A stretch of 5,178 nt of DNA from Sporosarcina sp. Lineage in GTDB: Bacteria > Bacillota > Bacilli > Bacillales_A > Planococcaceae. Position 1 is the stretch's first letter; every line of letters starts with the position of its first letter. The position numbers and the translations under genes are program-made. Below are positions 5,005 through 5,178 of this stretch, one piece after another. Where the stretch lies: the NCBI GenBank assembly GCA_029263945.1, contig JARIDM010000174.1, forward strand, positions 1 through 5,178. The letters are read 5' to 3'. The notes beneath the pieces were generated by a model. The model searched no databases and was not told the origin of the DNA. It worked only from the letters and a program-made list of their open reading frames with translations.

Positions 5005-5178
5005 ATGCAGATGGAGTCCTAAAGAAAACTGAATGTGTAAGCGTAATCAGTTGAACGTGTATCATAGGCTTTTTTTTTGCGCATCATAAAGTGGCTGGGA
5101 CAAAACCCTTGGTTTCACACGTTTTTATTTGTGTTATCAGCACTTTCCTAGTCGCTATCGGCGGTTTTCATGTCGTTA
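5005..5178. other. Non-coding region upstream of ylmC
   Basis: No coding sequence is visible in these 174 bases. They hold a nine-base T run (plus strand, near 5070-5078) between two copies of ATCATA (5061-5066 and 5083-5088), and the structured element described separately. A TATGAT hexamer (5066-5061, minus) could be a -10 for ylmC, but its -35 at 17 bases (TTATGA) is poor, so I do not call a promoter. Confidence 0.5.
5090..5144. repeat. Structured, repeat-like intergenic element (GGCTGGGACAAAAC motif)
   Basis: AGTGGCTG (5090-5097) pairs with CAGCACT (5138-5144) with one bulged base. This outer stem encloses AAACC-CTT-GGTTT (5103-5115) and CACA...TGTG (5116-5133), giving a three-stem fold. 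The motif GGCTGGGACAAAAC, in reverse GTTTTGTCCCAGCC, resembles dispersed intergenic elements I associate with low-GC Gram-positives. Whether it is repeated in this genome cannot be seen here. It may extend to the window edge through the segment with CGCTATCGGCG. Confidence 0.45.

Overview
The window carries part of the conserved Bacillota cell-division and cell-pole cluster, ylmC-ylmE-sepF-ylmG-ylmH-divIVA, followed by ileS. Every gene reads on the minus strand, so transcription runs from high to low coordinates. The protein sequences resemble Bacillus subtilis orthologues closely but are clearly diverged. Gene order, moderate GC content, AAGGAG-type ribosome binding sites and the T-box leader point to Bacillales. 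The Sporosarcina/Planococcaceae area is my best guess, and genus is not established from the sequence.

Layout in the direction of transcription: 5178-5005 is non-coding and holds a structured, repeat-like element. Then come ylmC (4980-4735, GTG start), a strong sigma-A-type promoter (4727-4699), a disrupted ylmE (4684-3973), sepF (3976-3512, 4-base overlap with ylmE), ylmG (3457-3170), a terminator-like hairpin (3160-3135), ylmH (3116-2340), a possible divIVA promoter, divIVA (2213-1707), a strong promoter (1689-1661), an isoleucine T-box leader with terminator (about 1654-1398), and the first 458 codons of ileS (1376 to the window edge). I see no convincing gene on the plus strand.

The genes fit together as a division module. 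SepF anchors FtsZ to the membrane, DivIVA marks curved membrane at septa and poles, YlmG is a small membrane protein of the same cluster, YlmH is an S4-domain RNA-binding protein linked to ribosome quality control, and YlmE is a PLP-homeostasis protein. ileS is separately controlled by charged tRNA-Ile.

The main discovery is in ylmE. Its N-terminal frame is broken by an extra 19-base segment (4642-4660) bounded by CAAAT direct repeats. Removing exactly those 19 bases restores a 230-residue protein that starts at the ATG with the good ribosome binding site and puts the PLP lysine at residue 36, as in E. coli YggS. The lesion is therefore a recent, possibly reversible, insertion or duplication. 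The ylmD gene that sits between ylmC and ylmE in B. subtilis is also missing, and its place holds a 50-base gap with a promoter whose predicted start site lies just downstream of the ylmE Shine-Dalgarno sequence.
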